NCBI RefSeq assembly: GCF_902806315.1
Contig: NZ_CADCWD010000052.1
Span: forward strand, 1-64,000
From: an uncultured Sphingosinicella sp.
GTDB lineage: Bacteria; Pseudomonadota; Alphaproteobacteria; Sphingomonadales; Sphingomonadaceae
DNA length: 64,000 nt
Direction of reading: 5' to 3'
Under the pieces are notes generated by a model. It searched no databases and was not told the DNA's origin. It saw nothing but the letters and a program-made list of their open reading frames with translations. Below, in pieces: positions 48,914 to 58,495 of the stretch (positions are counted from its first letter, which is position 1; every line of letters starts with the position of its first letter). Made by a program: the position numbers and the translations under genes.

Positions 48914-51412
48914 ATGTGGCGCAACTACCTGACCGTCGGCCTCCGGGCTCTTGCCAAGAACAGGACGTACGCCTTCATCAACATCTTCGGCCTGGCGATC
49001 GGCATGGCCGCCTGCCTGATGATCCTGCTCTTCGTGCGCTACGAGTTGAGCTACGACGGCTGGATCGCCGACAGCGACCGCGTTTTCCAGTTCCAGAGCT
49101 GGTACAAATCGGACGAGACCGGCGAGGAGAACAAGCTCCAGATGACGCCGTGGATCGCGGGTGAGCGACTGGGCAAGGATTTCCCGCAGGTCGAACACCG
49201 CGTCTACGGTTTCACGACGACGCCCGTCTTCATCAAGGACGGCCAGGCCTCGACGATCGAGGACTTCATGTTCGTCGACGCCAATTTCCTGAAGGTGTTC
49301 CCGCTGCCGATGCTCCGCGGCGACGGCGAAGCGCTGAACGCGCCGAATACCGTGGTGCTGACCCAGAAGGAGGCGCGCCGCCTCTACGGCACCGACAATG
49401 TGATTGGCCGCACTCACAGCGTCATCAGCCGCGGTCAGACGCGGGACATGCGCATCACCGGCATTCTCAAGGATCTGCCGACCAACTCGCACCTCAAACT
49501 CTCGACGGTGGCGCGGATCGACTATCCGCAGTTCAACGCCGACACGCCGCAGCAGATGGAATGTTGGGGCTGCCAGAATGGCTGGGTTTGGGCCAAGCTG
49601 AAGAAGCCGTCGGACGCCGAGGCGATCCAGGCCGCACTACCGGCTTGGGAAAAGCGCAACATCCCCGACGAGAATGCGGGCGAGGCGCGCTTCAACGCCG
49701 GTGACGAGCAGGACTGGCATCTGGTCAATCTGGAAGACATCCACCTTGGCGAGGCCCAAGACGGCGCAATAACGCCCGGAAACGACCGGCGTACCATTAT
49801 CACGTTCGCCGTCATCGCCTTGCTGATCCTGGGAATGGCGGTGGTGAACTTCACCAATCTGGCAACCGCTCGCGCCAGCCAGCGCGCGCGAGAGGTGGCG
49901 CTGCGCAAGGTGCTCGGCGCCAACCGCCGGCAGCTCGTCATCCAGTTCATCGGCGAGTCCGTGCTGATCTCGAGCATCTCGATGCTGATCGCGCTCGCTC
50001 TGGTCGAGCTGCTGCTGCCGTCCTTTGCCGCCTTTCTGAAGGCGGAGATGGACATCAGCTATTTCGGTTCGGGCGGCGTGATCCTGCCTGTGCTGGCGCT
50101 GGTGCTGACGGTCGGCGTGCTTGGCGGGCTTTATCCCGCCTTCTTCCTGTCGCGCTTCCAGCCGGCCTCCGTGCTCAAGGCGAACAAGAGCTCGGCCGAG
50201 ACCGCCGGCACCGGGCGGTTGCGCAGTGCTTTGGTGATCGGTCAGTTCGCCGTGTCGATCGGCCTCATCATCTGCACCGCCATCATCTACGGCCAGACGG
50301 TTTACGCCCGTACCGTGGATCCCGGCTACAAGCGCGATCACATCCTGCAGGTCGATGAGCTCGCCCGTTACCAGCTCCTCGGCAAGGGCGAAGCGATCGC
50401 GGAGCAGACGCGGCGCGTGCCGGGCGTGGCTGCGGTCGGACGCACCACCATCGGAGTCGCAACCGACAACAACAACAATACCGGCGTGATGGTCCCCGGC
50501 CGGACCGAGCCGACCACCATCGGCAATTACACCGTCGACGAGGGTTTTCTGGAAGCGATGGGAATGACCATGCTCGCCGGCCGCTGGTTCGACGAGAAGC
50601 GGCCGATGGACGACATGACCCTGCCCTACCCGCCGGATCCCGTCGCAGAGCGGGCGCTGGCCGCGCGGGGGGCCAATGTCGTCGTCAACGAACTCGCGGC
50701 GGAGCGGCTGGGCTTCAAAGACCCGGAGCAGATCGTGGGAAAGACCTTCCGCTCGGCTCTGGTCGATAACGAGATCGGCCTCGTTCCGGTCACGGTGATC
50801 GGCGTTCTAAAGAACGCGCGATTCCGCGACATCCGTCAGCCGCTCGATCCGATCATGTTCCTCAATTCCAACAGCGGCCATACCCACATGATCGTGCGTT
50901 TCCAGGGCAACCCCCAGGCCGCGCGCGCGGGCGTCGAGCGCGCCTGGCAGGCGATCACCCGCGAGGTGCCGTTCAACGCCGACTTCAGCGACGACGTGAT
51001 GATCGAGCTCTACGAAGCGGAGGATGCCCGCGCAAAGACCTTCGCCGGCTTCGCGATCCTGGCGGTGATCGTCGCCTGCCTGGGTCTCTACGGCCTGGCG
51101 GCGTTCACCGCCGAGCGGCGCACCAAGGAGATCGGCATCAGGAAGGTGCTGGGCGCACGCAGCCGCGACATCGTGCGGCTGCTCGCCTGGCAATTCTCCA
51201 AGCCCGTCATCATCGCCAACCTCATCGCCTGGCCGGTCGCCTGGTGGGTGATGCGTGACTGGCTCAACAGCTTCGACACGCGGATCGACCTCGGACCGAC
51301 CCCGTTCGTGCTCGCCGGCCTTCTCGCCCTCGCCATTGCGATCGGCACCATCGCCGGTCATGCCCTGAAGGTCGCTCGCTCCAACCCGATCCGCGCGCTC
51401 CGGTACGAGTGA
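48914..51412 (+). CDS. MacB/FtsX-type ABC transporter permease, paralogue 2
   Basis: 'MWRNYLTVGLRALAKNRTYAFINIFGLAIGMAACLMILLFVRYELSYD'; same architecture as paralogue 1. Confidence 0.93.
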   Translation: MWRNYLTVGLRALAKNRTYAFINIFGLAIGMAACLMILLFVRYELSYDGWIADSDRVFQFQSWYKSDETGEENKLQMTPWIAGERLGKDFPQVEHRVYGFTTTPVFIKDGQASTIEDFMFVDANFLKVFPLPMLRGDGEALNAPNTVVLTQKEARRLYGTDNVIGRTHSVISRGQTRDMRITGILKDLPTNSHLKLSTVARIDYPQFNADTPQQMECWGCQNGWVWAKLKKPSDAEAIQAALPAWEKRNIPDENAGEARFNAGDEQDWHLVNLEDIHLGEAQDGAITPGNDRRTIITFAVIALLILGMAVVNFTNLATARASQRAREVALRKVLGANRRQLVIQFIGESVLISSISMLIALALVELLLPSFAAFLKAEMDISYFGSGGVILPVLALVLTVGVLGGLYPAFFLSRFQPASVLKANKSSAETAGTGRLRSALVIGQFAVSIGLIICTAIIYGQTVYARTVDPGYKRDHILQVDELARYQLLGKGEAIAEQTRRVPGVAAVGRTTIGVATDNNNNTGVMVPGRTEPTTIGNYTVDEGFLEAMGMTMLAGRWFDEKRPMDDMTLPYPPDPVAERALAARGANVVVNELAAERLGFKDPEQIVGKTFRSALVDNEIGLVPVTVIGVLKNARFRDIRQPLDPIMFLNSNSGHTHMIVRFQGNPQAARAGVERAWQAITREVPFNADFSDDVMIELYEAEDARAKTFAGFAILAVIVACLGLYGLAAFTAERRTKEIGIRKVLGARSRDIVRLLAWQFSKPVIIANLIAWPVAWWVMRDWLNSFDTRIDLGPTPFVLAGLLALAIAIGTIAGHALKVARSNPIRALRYE

Positions 51413-51422
51413 GCGCGGCAGG

Positions 51423-53909
51423 ATGTGGCGAGCCCATCTGCTGATCGCCGTCCGGCTGCTGGCGCGCAACCGCGTCTATGCCGCGATCAACATCGGTGGG
51501 CTCGCGCTCGGGCTGGCCGGGTGCCTGCTGATCCTGAGCTACATCCGCTACGAGCGCAGCTACGATGCTTGGCTGCCGGACAGCGAGCGCATCTACCAGG
51601 TGCAGGCCACCTGGACCGAACCGGGCCAGCCGGTGAGACGCTCGCAGAACAGTCCTTTCCCGCTGCGCGAGACGCTCGCCAAGGCTTTCCCTCAGATCGA
51701 GACGCTCAGCGTGATGAGCAATGGCCAGACCGTGCTGACGCGCGACGGCGAGCCGATTTTCCTCGATTGGGCCGGCGTCGATCCGAGCTTTTTCGAGATC
51801 CTCCAACTGCCCTTCGTCAGCGGATCGGCGAAGACCGCGCTCCCAGACAACAACACGATCGTGCTGACCGAGAGCGAGGCCGTCCGGCAGTTCGGCACCG
51901 CCGACGCGGTGGGGCGAACGATCGCGCTCGGCGCCGGGGAGGGGAAGCGCGACCGTCGCGTCGGCGGCGTGCTGAAGGACCTGCCGAAGAACAGCAGCCT
52001 GAAGCTGACGGTCGTCGCACGCTACAACCCCGCCGATTATGACTGGATGCCGCCCGAGGCGAAGGGCTGGAGCAACATGGGCCAGCAGCATTATGTGAAG
52101 CTGCGCGCGGATGCCGATGCGAAAACGATCAATGCCGCCCTCCCCGCCTGGGAGAAGCGCGTGGTCGCGCCGGAACTGAAGGAAGGCAAGCCGTCCGCAT
52201 CGGCCGACATGCTGGAGCTGAAGCTCGTTCCGGTCAGCGAGGTTCATCTCGGCCAGGCCCAGGAAGATGCGCTGCAGCCCGGCGGCGATCCGCGAACGCT
52301 CGCCACCTTCGCGGTGGTGGCGCTGATGACGCTCGGTATGGCCGTGATCAACTTCGTCAACTTGTCGACCGCGCGCGCGACACAGCGAGCGCGCGAGTTG
52401 GCGCTGCGCAAGGTGCTCGGCGCCCGACGCGGTCAGCTCGTCGTTCAGCTGCTCGGCGAGTCCCTGCTGATGGCCGCGGCCGCCATGCTTGTCGCCCTCG
52501 CCTTGGTGGAAGTGGCGACGCCCTGGCTCGGCAGCTGGCTCGGCGCGGAGCTGAAGATCGCCTATCTCGGCGACCATGGGATGCTAATCCCGGCGCTTCT
52601 CCTCCTTGCCCCCACCGGCATCCTCGGCGGCCTGTATCCCGCGCTCTACCTGAGCGCCTTCCAGCCCGCGACCGTGCTCCGCGCCGGCAGGACCGCCCGT
52701 GAGACGCCCGGCAAGGGAAGGCTGCGCGCAGCGCTCGTAGTGGTGCAGTTCGCGATCGCGATCGGCCTCATCGTCTGCACCTCGATCATCTACTCGCAGA
52801 CGCGCTACGTGGAGACGGTCGACCCCGGCTATCGCCGCGACGGCCTGATCCAGATCGACGCCGCCTGGCGCTTCGCCGGAAGTGACCGCTACGGCCCGGC
52901 GCGGGCCCAGCTGCTCGCGGTGCCCGGCGTGGTCGCGGCCGGCCGCACCAACCTGGGCGTCGCCGCCGAGAACAAGAACGTCGCGGCCGTCCGCCGGCCC
53001 GGCGCCCCGCAGGACCTCTCGATCGGCCTTTATGCGGTCGACCCGGATTTCTTCCGCACGACGGAGATGGGGCTGCTCGCCGGCCGCTTTCTCGGCGAGC
53101 GGTTCGCGCGAGACCTCCTCACGCGAGTTGGGGAAGTCGGCCCACCCACTCCGGACCTGGCATCGCGCGGCATCAATGTGGTCGTAAACCGCTCCGCCGT
53201 GAGGATGCTGGGCTTCGGCTCGCCGAGCGCCGCGATCGGGCAATCCGTTCAGATCGGGATAGACGGGGGGGCGCTCACGCCATCGACGATCGTGGGCGTG
53301 GTCGGCGACACGCGCATCCGCACCGCGCGCGAGGCGATCGAGCCGCTTATCTACACCTATGACCCGTTGCGCACGAGCCAGGTGATCGTCCGCTATGCGG
53401 CCGCCCATCCGGGCGAGGTGATGGACGGCATCAGCGCCGTCTGGCGCCGGTTCGAGCCTGAGATACCGTTTCAGGGGCGCTTCGCCGAGGACATCATCGC
53501 GGAGGTCTATGCCGCTGACCGCGCGCGCGGCGGCGTGTTCGCGGCGTTTTCCGCGCTGGCGATCATCATCGCCTGCCTCGGCCTCTACAGCCTCGCCGCC
53601 TTCGCGACCGAGCGGCGGACGAAGGAGATCGGCATCCGCAAGGTTCTGGGCGCCAAAGTGCGCGACATCGTGCGCCTGCTCGCCTGGCAGTTCTCCAAGC
53701 CCGTCATCATCGCCAACCTCGTCGCCTGGCCGGTCGCCTGGTGGGCGATGCGCGACTGGCTCAACACATTCGACGCGCGGATCGCGCTCGGGCCCGGCCC
53801 CTTCTTGGTCGCCGGTTTGCTGGCGCTCGGCATCGCGATCGGGACTGTCGCGGGGCACGCGCTGAAGGTTGCCCGCACCAATCCGATCCACGCGCTGCGC
53901 TACGAATAA
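51423..53909 (+). CDS. MacB/FtsX-type ABC transporter permease, paralogue 3
   Basis: 'MWRAHLLIAVRLLARNRVYAAINIGGLALGLAGCLLILSYIRYERSYD'; same architecture. Confidence 0.92.
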   Translation: MWRAHLLIAVRLLARNRVYAAINIGGLALGLAGCLLILSYIRYERSYDAWLPDSERIYQVQATWTEPGQPVRRSQNSPFPLRETLAKAFPQIETLSVMSNGQTVLTRDGEPIFLDWAGVDPSFFEILQLPFVSGSAKTALPDNNTIVLTESEAVRQFGTADAVGRTIALGAGEGKRDRRVGGVLKDLPKNSSLKLTVVARYNPADYDWMPPEAKGWSNMGQQHYVKLRADADAKTINAALPAWEKRVVAPELKEGKPSASADMLELKLVPVSEVHLGQAQEDALQPGGDPRTLATFAVVALMTLGMAVINFVNLSTARATQRARELALRKVLGARRGQLVVQLLGESLLMAAAAMLVALALVEVATPWLGSWLGAELKIAYLGDHGMLIPALLLLAPTGILGGLYPALYLSAFQPATVLRAGRTARETPGKGRLRAALVVVQFAIAIGLIVCTSIIYSQTRYVETVDPGYRRDGLIQIDAAWRFAGSDRYGPARAQLLAVPGVVAAGRTNLGVAAENKNVAAVRRPGAPQDLSIGLYAVDPDFFRTTEMGLLAGRFLGERFARDLLTRVGEVGPPTPDLASRGINVVVNRSAVRMLGFGSPSAAIGQSVQIGIDGGALTPSTIVGVVGDTRIRTAREAIEPLIYTYDPLRTSQVIVRYAAAHPGEVMDGISAVWRRFEPEIPFQGRFAEDIIAEVYAADRARGGVFAAFSALAIIIACLGLYSLAAFATERRTKEIGIRKVLGAKVRDIVRLLAWQFSKPVIIANLVAWPVAWWAMRDWLNTFDARIALGPGPFLVAGLLALGIAIGTVAGHALKVARTNPIHALRYE

Positions 53910-53924
53910 GGGAGGAACACAGAC

Positions 53925-56414
53925 ATGTGGGGCAATTACCTGACCGTGGCGCTAAGGGCGCTGACGAAGAGCCGGACCTATGCGTTCATCAACATCTTCG
54001 GCCTGGCGATCGGGCTCGCCGCATGCCTGATGATCCTGCTCTACGTCCGCTACGAGACGAGCTACGATAGCTGGCTGCCCGACGCCGAGCGTATCTACCA
54101 GGTCCAGGCGATCCCCACGAGCGAGGACATTGCCGAGCGTGTGCCGCAGCAGGGAGCCCACGGCGTTGTCGCGGAATCCCTCGCCCGCGCATTTCCGGAG
54201 GTCGAGGCGGCGACCCGCGCCGAGGGCCAGGCGATGAACATCATGCAGAAAGGCGAAGCCGTTTCCCTGGAGATGCTCGCCGCAGAGGATAATTTCTTCC
54301 GGATCCTGCAGCTTCCCTTCATTCGAGGCGACGGTAGCCGCGCCCTCGCTGACATGAACAGCACCGCCATCAGCCGGTCTCAGGCCATGACGCTCTTCGG
54401 CAGCGTCGACGTCGTGGGCCGCACGATCGACGGCAGTGTCCGGGGCGAGCCTTACAGCCTTCGCGTGAGCGGCGTGTTCGAAGACCTTCCGCGCAACAGC
54501 CACATGTTCTTCTCGATGGTCCGGCGGATTACCGGCGAGGAAAAGGAGCAGTGCGGCTGGACCTGCATCAACGGCAATGTCTATCTGAAGCTGAGGCCCG
54601 GGGTCGACGCGGACTCGATCAATGCGCGCCTCCCGCAATGGGAGCGCCGCGACATCCCGGCGCGCAACGTCGCCGGGCAGCGGGTGAGCGAGGGCGACCT
54701 CTTCGACTGGCGTCTCGTCAATGTCCGGGACGTGCACCTGAGCGGTGCCGAAGGCGCGGAGGAGCGGCCGGGCAACGACCGCCGCACCGTCATGACCTTC
54801 AGCATAATCGCCATCCTGATCCTGTCGATGGCCTCGATCAACTTCATCAACCTCGCCACCGCCCGCGCGGGACAGCGCGCGCGCGAAGTGGCGCTGCGCA
54901 AGGTGCTCGGCGCCCGGCGGGGGCAGCTCGTCACGCAGTTCCTCGGCGAATCCATGCTGATCACAGGGGTCGCCCTCCTGATCGCTCTGGCGCTCGTCGA
55001 GCTCAGCCTTCCCTACATGTCGTCGGTGCTCAACGCCGAGTTGAACGTCACCTATGTCGGAGAAGGCGGGATCGTGCCGATCGTGCTGCTGCTGTGGCTC
55101 TCCGTCGGCGTTGCGGGCGGCCTCTACCCGGCCTTTTATCTCTCCCGCTACCAGCCCGGCGAAGTGCTGAAGGCCAACAAGTCCTCGGCGGAACCGCGAG
55201 GCACCGGCCGCCTCAGGGGCATATTGGTGGTCACCCAGTTCGCTGTGTCGATCGGGCTCATCATTTGCACGATGATCGTCTACGCCCAGACGCTCTTTAC
55301 GCAGCAGACCGATCTCGGCTTCCGCCGCGACGGCCTGATCCAGGTCTCCGGCCTCAATCGCGCGCAGGTCATCCCCGCCCGCGAACAGCTGATGCGTCGC
55401 GTGGCCGCGCTCGACGGGGTGGAGGGCGTCACCGCGGGAGGCATCTGGGTCGCGAGCGGGCAGACGCTCAACACGGACGTGCAGATCCCGGGGCGCTCCT
55501 CGCTCCCGCTCATCGGCTTTTACAGCGTGGAACCCAAGTTCTTCGACACGCTCGGCATCCGGCTGCTCGCGGGGCGGGTGCTTTCCCAAAACTTTGCCAA
55601 GGACAATGCCTATACGCCCTACGAGCCTGAAGAGGCCGTTGAGCCTGCACAGCGGGCAATGGTGGAGCGGGGGATCAGCATCGTCGTCAACGAGAATGCC
55701 GCCAGGCGCATGGGCTTTGCGAGCCCGGAGACTGCCGTGGGCAAGACCGTCCGGGTCAACATGTTCGGGGAGGAGCTCGGCATGGCGCCCGCGACGATCG
55801 TGGGCGTGGTGGCGGACAGCCGCTTCCGCTCGCTCCGCGAGGCGGTCGAGCCGACCATCTTCTACGACCGGGGCATCTATTCGCGGATGATTGTCCGCTA
55901 TCGCTCTGCCGATCCGCAAGCTCTCCGCGAGCGGATCCAGCGCGTCTGGCGAGAGATGTTCCCGGACGTGCCCGTCGACGCCGAGTTCGCTGATGCGCAG
56001 CTCGCCGAGCTCTACACGAGCGACGCGGCGCGCGGCCGCACCTTCGCCAGCTTCACGCTGCTGGCAGTGGTGATCGCCTGCCTCGGCCTGTTCGGCCTCG
56101 CCGCCTTCACGGCCGAGCGGCGCACCAAGGAGATCGGCATCCGCAAGGTATTCGGCGCAGGCGTGCGCGACATCGTTCAGCTGCTCGCCTGGCAGTTTTC
56201 CAAGCCGGTGATCGTCGCCAACCTGATCGCCTGGCCGGTCGCCTGGTGGGTGATGCGCGACTGGCTGAACGGGTTCGACGCTCGCATCGCGCTGACGCCG
56301 GGGCCGTTCCTGCTCGCCGGCTTCATGGCCCTCGTGATCGCGATCGGGACCATTGTCGGCCATGCCGTGAAGGTCGCCCGAACGAACCCCATCCACGCGC
56401 TGCGTTACGAATAA
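53925..56414 (+). CDS. MacB/FtsX-type ABC transporter permease, paralogue 4
   Basis: 'MWGNYLTVALRALTKSRTYAFINIFGLAIGLAACLMILLYVRYETSYD'; same architecture. Confidence 0.92.
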   Translation: MWGNYLTVALRALTKSRTYAFINIFGLAIGLAACLMILLYVRYETSYDSWLPDAERIYQVQAIPTSEDIAERVPQQGAHGVVAESLARAFPEVEAATRAEGQAMNIMQKGEAVSLEMLAAEDNFFRILQLPFIRGDGSRALADMNSTAISRSQAMTLFGSVDVVGRTIDGSVRGEPYSLRVSGVFEDLPRNSHMFFSMVRRITGEEKEQCGWTCINGNVYLKLRPGVDADSINARLPQWERRDIPARNVAGQRVSEGDLFDWRLVNVRDVHLSGAEGAEERPGNDRRTVMTFSIIAILILSMASINFINLATARAGQRAREVALRKVLGARRGQLVTQFLGESMLITGVALLIALALVELSLPYMSSVLNAELNVTYVGEGGIVPIVLLLWLSVGVAGGLYPAFYLSRYQPGEVLKANKSSAEPRGTGRLRGILVVTQFAVSIGLIICTMIVYAQTLFTQQTDLGFRRDGLIQVSGLNRAQVIPAREQLMRRVAALDGVEGVTAGGIWVASGQTLNTDVQIPGRSSLPLIGFYSVEPKFFDTLGIRLLAGRVLSQNFAKDNAYTPYEPEEAVEPAQRAMVERGISIVVNENAARRMGFASPETAVGKTVRVNMFGEELGMAPATIVGVVADSRFRSLREAVEPTIFYDRGIYSRMIVRYRSADPQALRERIQRVWREMFPDVPVDAEFADAQLAELYTSDAARGRTFASFTLLAVVIACLGLFGLAAFTAERRTKEIGIRKVFGAGVRDIVQLLAWQFSKPVIVANLIAWPVAWWVMRDWLNGFDARIALTPGPFLLAGFMALVIAIGTIVGHAVKVARTNPIHALRYE

Positions 56415-56511
56415 GGACGGTCCGCTCGCCTCGCGAGTGCAACGGCTTCCAAGCTTGCGCGGCGGTGTTTATCATCTTCCGGCTGATGATCAGACGCCCG
56501 GAGACTGCGCT

Positions 56512-57081
56512 TTGAACGACAAAAAGCTGGGGCTCGGCTCGCGTCTGCTGATCGGCGGGATTGCGGGCTTCGTGGCCACTCTTGCGATGACCTCCGCCAT
56601 GGCCCGCGGCCACCGCCGTCTGCCGGAGGAGGAACGCTATCCGCTGACGCCGCGCGAGATCGTGGATTCCACCGCCGAGCAGATGGGTGTCAGTCTGGAG
56701 AACGAGGCCGCCAAGGACGCGACGATCGCCGCGCATTTCGCCTATGGCGCGGCCTGCGGCGCGTTAATCGCGGCGGCCAACCCGCGGATAGGTGAAACCA
56801 AGGGCGCGGCTGCGGGGGTCGGCGTCTGGCTGGCAAGTTATCTTGGATGGATACCAGGCGTCGGCATCCTCAGGCCCGCCACCGAGCACCCGCTCCGCCG
56901 CAACCTGCTGATGATCGGATCGCATTTGGTGTGGGGCGCCACAACGGCCCGCGCGATGCGCGAACTGACGCTCGCGAGGGAAACGATGATCGAAGCGGGG
57001 CCGGACAAGGATGCCTCGGCCAGCCCGGATTCAAACACGCCTGCTGAACCAGGGCCGTCACCCCGGGCCATGAGGAAGTAA
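56512..57081 (+). CDS. DUF1440/YagU-like membrane protein (TTG start proposed)
   Basis: 'LGLGSRLLIGGIAGFVATLAMTSAMARGHRRLPEEERYPLTPREIVDSTAEQMG'; family from recall. Confidence 0.55.
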   Translation: MNDKKLGLGSRLLIGGIAGFVATLAMTSAMARGHRRLPEEERYPLTPREIVDSTAEQMGVSLENEAAKDATIAAHFAYGAACGALIAAANPRIGETKGAAAGVGVWLASYLGWIPGVGILRPATEHPLRRNLLMIGSHLVWGATTARAMRELTLARETMIEAGPDKDASASPDSNTPAEPGPSPRAMRK

Positions 57082-57119
57082 GCAGTCCGGTTCCTTTGAA
57101 CCATTCGAGGCAGTCGCCT

Positions 57120-57413
57120 TTAATCGACGTGCTTCACCGCCGGAGGATCGCTGGCGGGAAAGCTCTCGTCCGACGCTTCGTCGACCTTGCCCCATTCGCT
57201 CGGCGGGTCGCGCATTGCCGAGGGGCCGGCCGGCCGGACATTGCCGCTATTGCCCACAGCGCCATGAGCCCCGCCACGGCTCAGCGCAGGCGCATAGGGA
57301 TCGTCGTCATCGCTCGTCGTCAGCCGCTTCGTGACATAATAACCGAGCGCCGCCGCGCAGGCCGCGCCGATGCCCGTCAACAGGGCAGTGTTCCGGTTCC
57401 ATTCGGGCATCAT
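57120..57413 (-). CDS. Small single-TM protein with 'DEASDESFPASDPPA' tail
   Basis: MMPEWNRNTALLTGIGAACAAALGYYVTKRLT...WGKVDEASDESFPASDPPAVKHVD. Confidence 0.7.
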   Translation of the reverse strand: MMPEWNRNTALLTGIGAACAAALGYYVTKRLTTSDDDDPYAPALSRGGAHGAVGNSGNVRPAGPSAMRDPPSEWGKVDEASDESFPASDPPAVKHVD

Positions 57414-57913
57414 TGCGTCTCCAGCGTATTGGTCTTGGCGGGCGGCAGGCCTTTGCTGTCCGCCTGCTTCATCAGCTCGGCTTTACGCGCAGCGATCTGG
57501 TCGCCGAGCGCCTGAAGGTCGACGTCCGCCTTGCGCGCCTGCGCGAAGAGGCTGCCCCACTCCTTTTCCTCTTCCTTGACGTGATGCTCGATCTGCTCCT
57601 GCAGGACCTTGACCTTGGCTTCGAAGAAGTCCGCTTCAGCGCCCCCGGCTTCGATGTCATTGATCAGCAGCTTGGCGCCGTCATGCTCGACCATCGCCTC
57701 GTCGAGATCGGCATCGTCGATCTTGCCGCGAAGCGCGGGATAGAGGATCTCCTCTTCCAGCATCGCGTGGACCTTGAGTTCGGTGCAGATGCGGCGGGCG
57801 ATCTGCTCCTTGTCGCCCTCTTCCGCCTTCTGGAACTGCTTGAAGAAAGTCTCGACGGTGCGGTGATCCTCCGAGAGCAGCTTCACTGCGTCTTGTTTTC
57901 CGCTACCAAGCAT
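57410..57913 (-). CDS. Hemerythrin HHE-domain protein
   Basis: 'DAVKLLSEDHRTVETFFKQFQKAEEGDKEQIARRICTELKVHAMLEEEILYPALR...EHHVKEEEKEW'. Confidence 0.93.
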   Translation of the reverse strand: MLGSGKQDAVKLLSEDHRTVETFFKQFQKAEEGDKEQIARRICTELKVHAMLEEEILYPALRGKIDDADLDEAMVEHDGAKLLINDIEAGGAEADFFEAKVKVLQEQIEHHVKEEEKEWGSLFAQARKADVDLQALGDQIAARKAELMKQADSKGLPPAKTNTLETQ

Positions 57914-57938
57914 ATGAATGCCTCCTCATTGCCCAAAC

Positions 57939-57966
57939 GGAACATTCAAAGCGAGCAGCCGGTTCC
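57939..57966. promoter_or_regulatory. Overlapping bidirectional EcfG-like promoter
   Basis: GGAAC-N17-GGTT on plus and GGAAC-N17-TGTT on minus within GGAACATTCAAAGCGAGCAGCCGGTTCC. Confidence 0.5.
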
Positions 57967-57994
57967 GCGTTCCGGATGCCCCTTGGAGCAGCAT

Positions 57995-58495
57995 GTGAAC
58001 GACACTGAGACCCTTTCCCCCGTGCTCCCCAACGAGACGGAAGAAGCGGCGCGGCGGCTGCTGTCCAAGGCGTCCGAACGCGGCCTCATGCTGGCGACGG
58101 CGGAAAGCTGCACCGGCGGCATGCTCGCCTCGCTGCTGACCGACCTCCAAGGCGTGGCGCACAGCTTCGACCGCGGCTTCGTGACCTATTCCTATGAGGC
58201 CAAGAACGAGATGCTGGGCATACCGATGGAAGTGATCGAGCCCAACAGCGCCGTCACGAGGGAGGTGGCCGTGGCGATGGCCGAGGGTGCGCTCGAGCGG
58301 TCGCGCGCCAATGTCGCGCTCGCCATCACCGGTTTTGCCGATGCGGGCGTCGAGCCCGGTCTGGTCCACTTCGCCTGCGCGAGGGCCGGCCGCAAGACCG
58401 CGCATCGCGAGGAGCATTTCGGGGCGATTGGGCGCGGGCGAACGCGGGTCGAGTGCATGCGGGTCGCGGTCGAGATGATGACGGAGATGCTGTGA
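57995..58495 (+). CDS. CinA family protein (nicotinamide-nucleotide amidohydrolase domain)
   Basis: 'ATAESCTGGMLASLLTDLQGVAHSFDRGFVTYSYEAKNEMLGIPMEVIEPNSAVTREVAVAMAEGAL'. Confidence 0.9.
   Translation: MNDTETLSPVLPNETEEAARRLLSKASERGLMLATAESCTGGMLASLLTDLQGVAHSFDRGFVTYSYEAKNEMLGIPMEVIEPNSAVTREVAVAMAEGALERSRANVALAITGFADAGVEPGLVHFACARAGRKTAHREEHFGAIGRGRTRVECMRVAVEMMTEML

Noticed and set aside
52584-56396. Long minus-strand ORFs (435 and 814 aa) opposite the permeases
   Set aside because: Same GC-rich antisense artefact; His/Asp/Arg-rich composition with no domain signatures, opposite clear permease genes.
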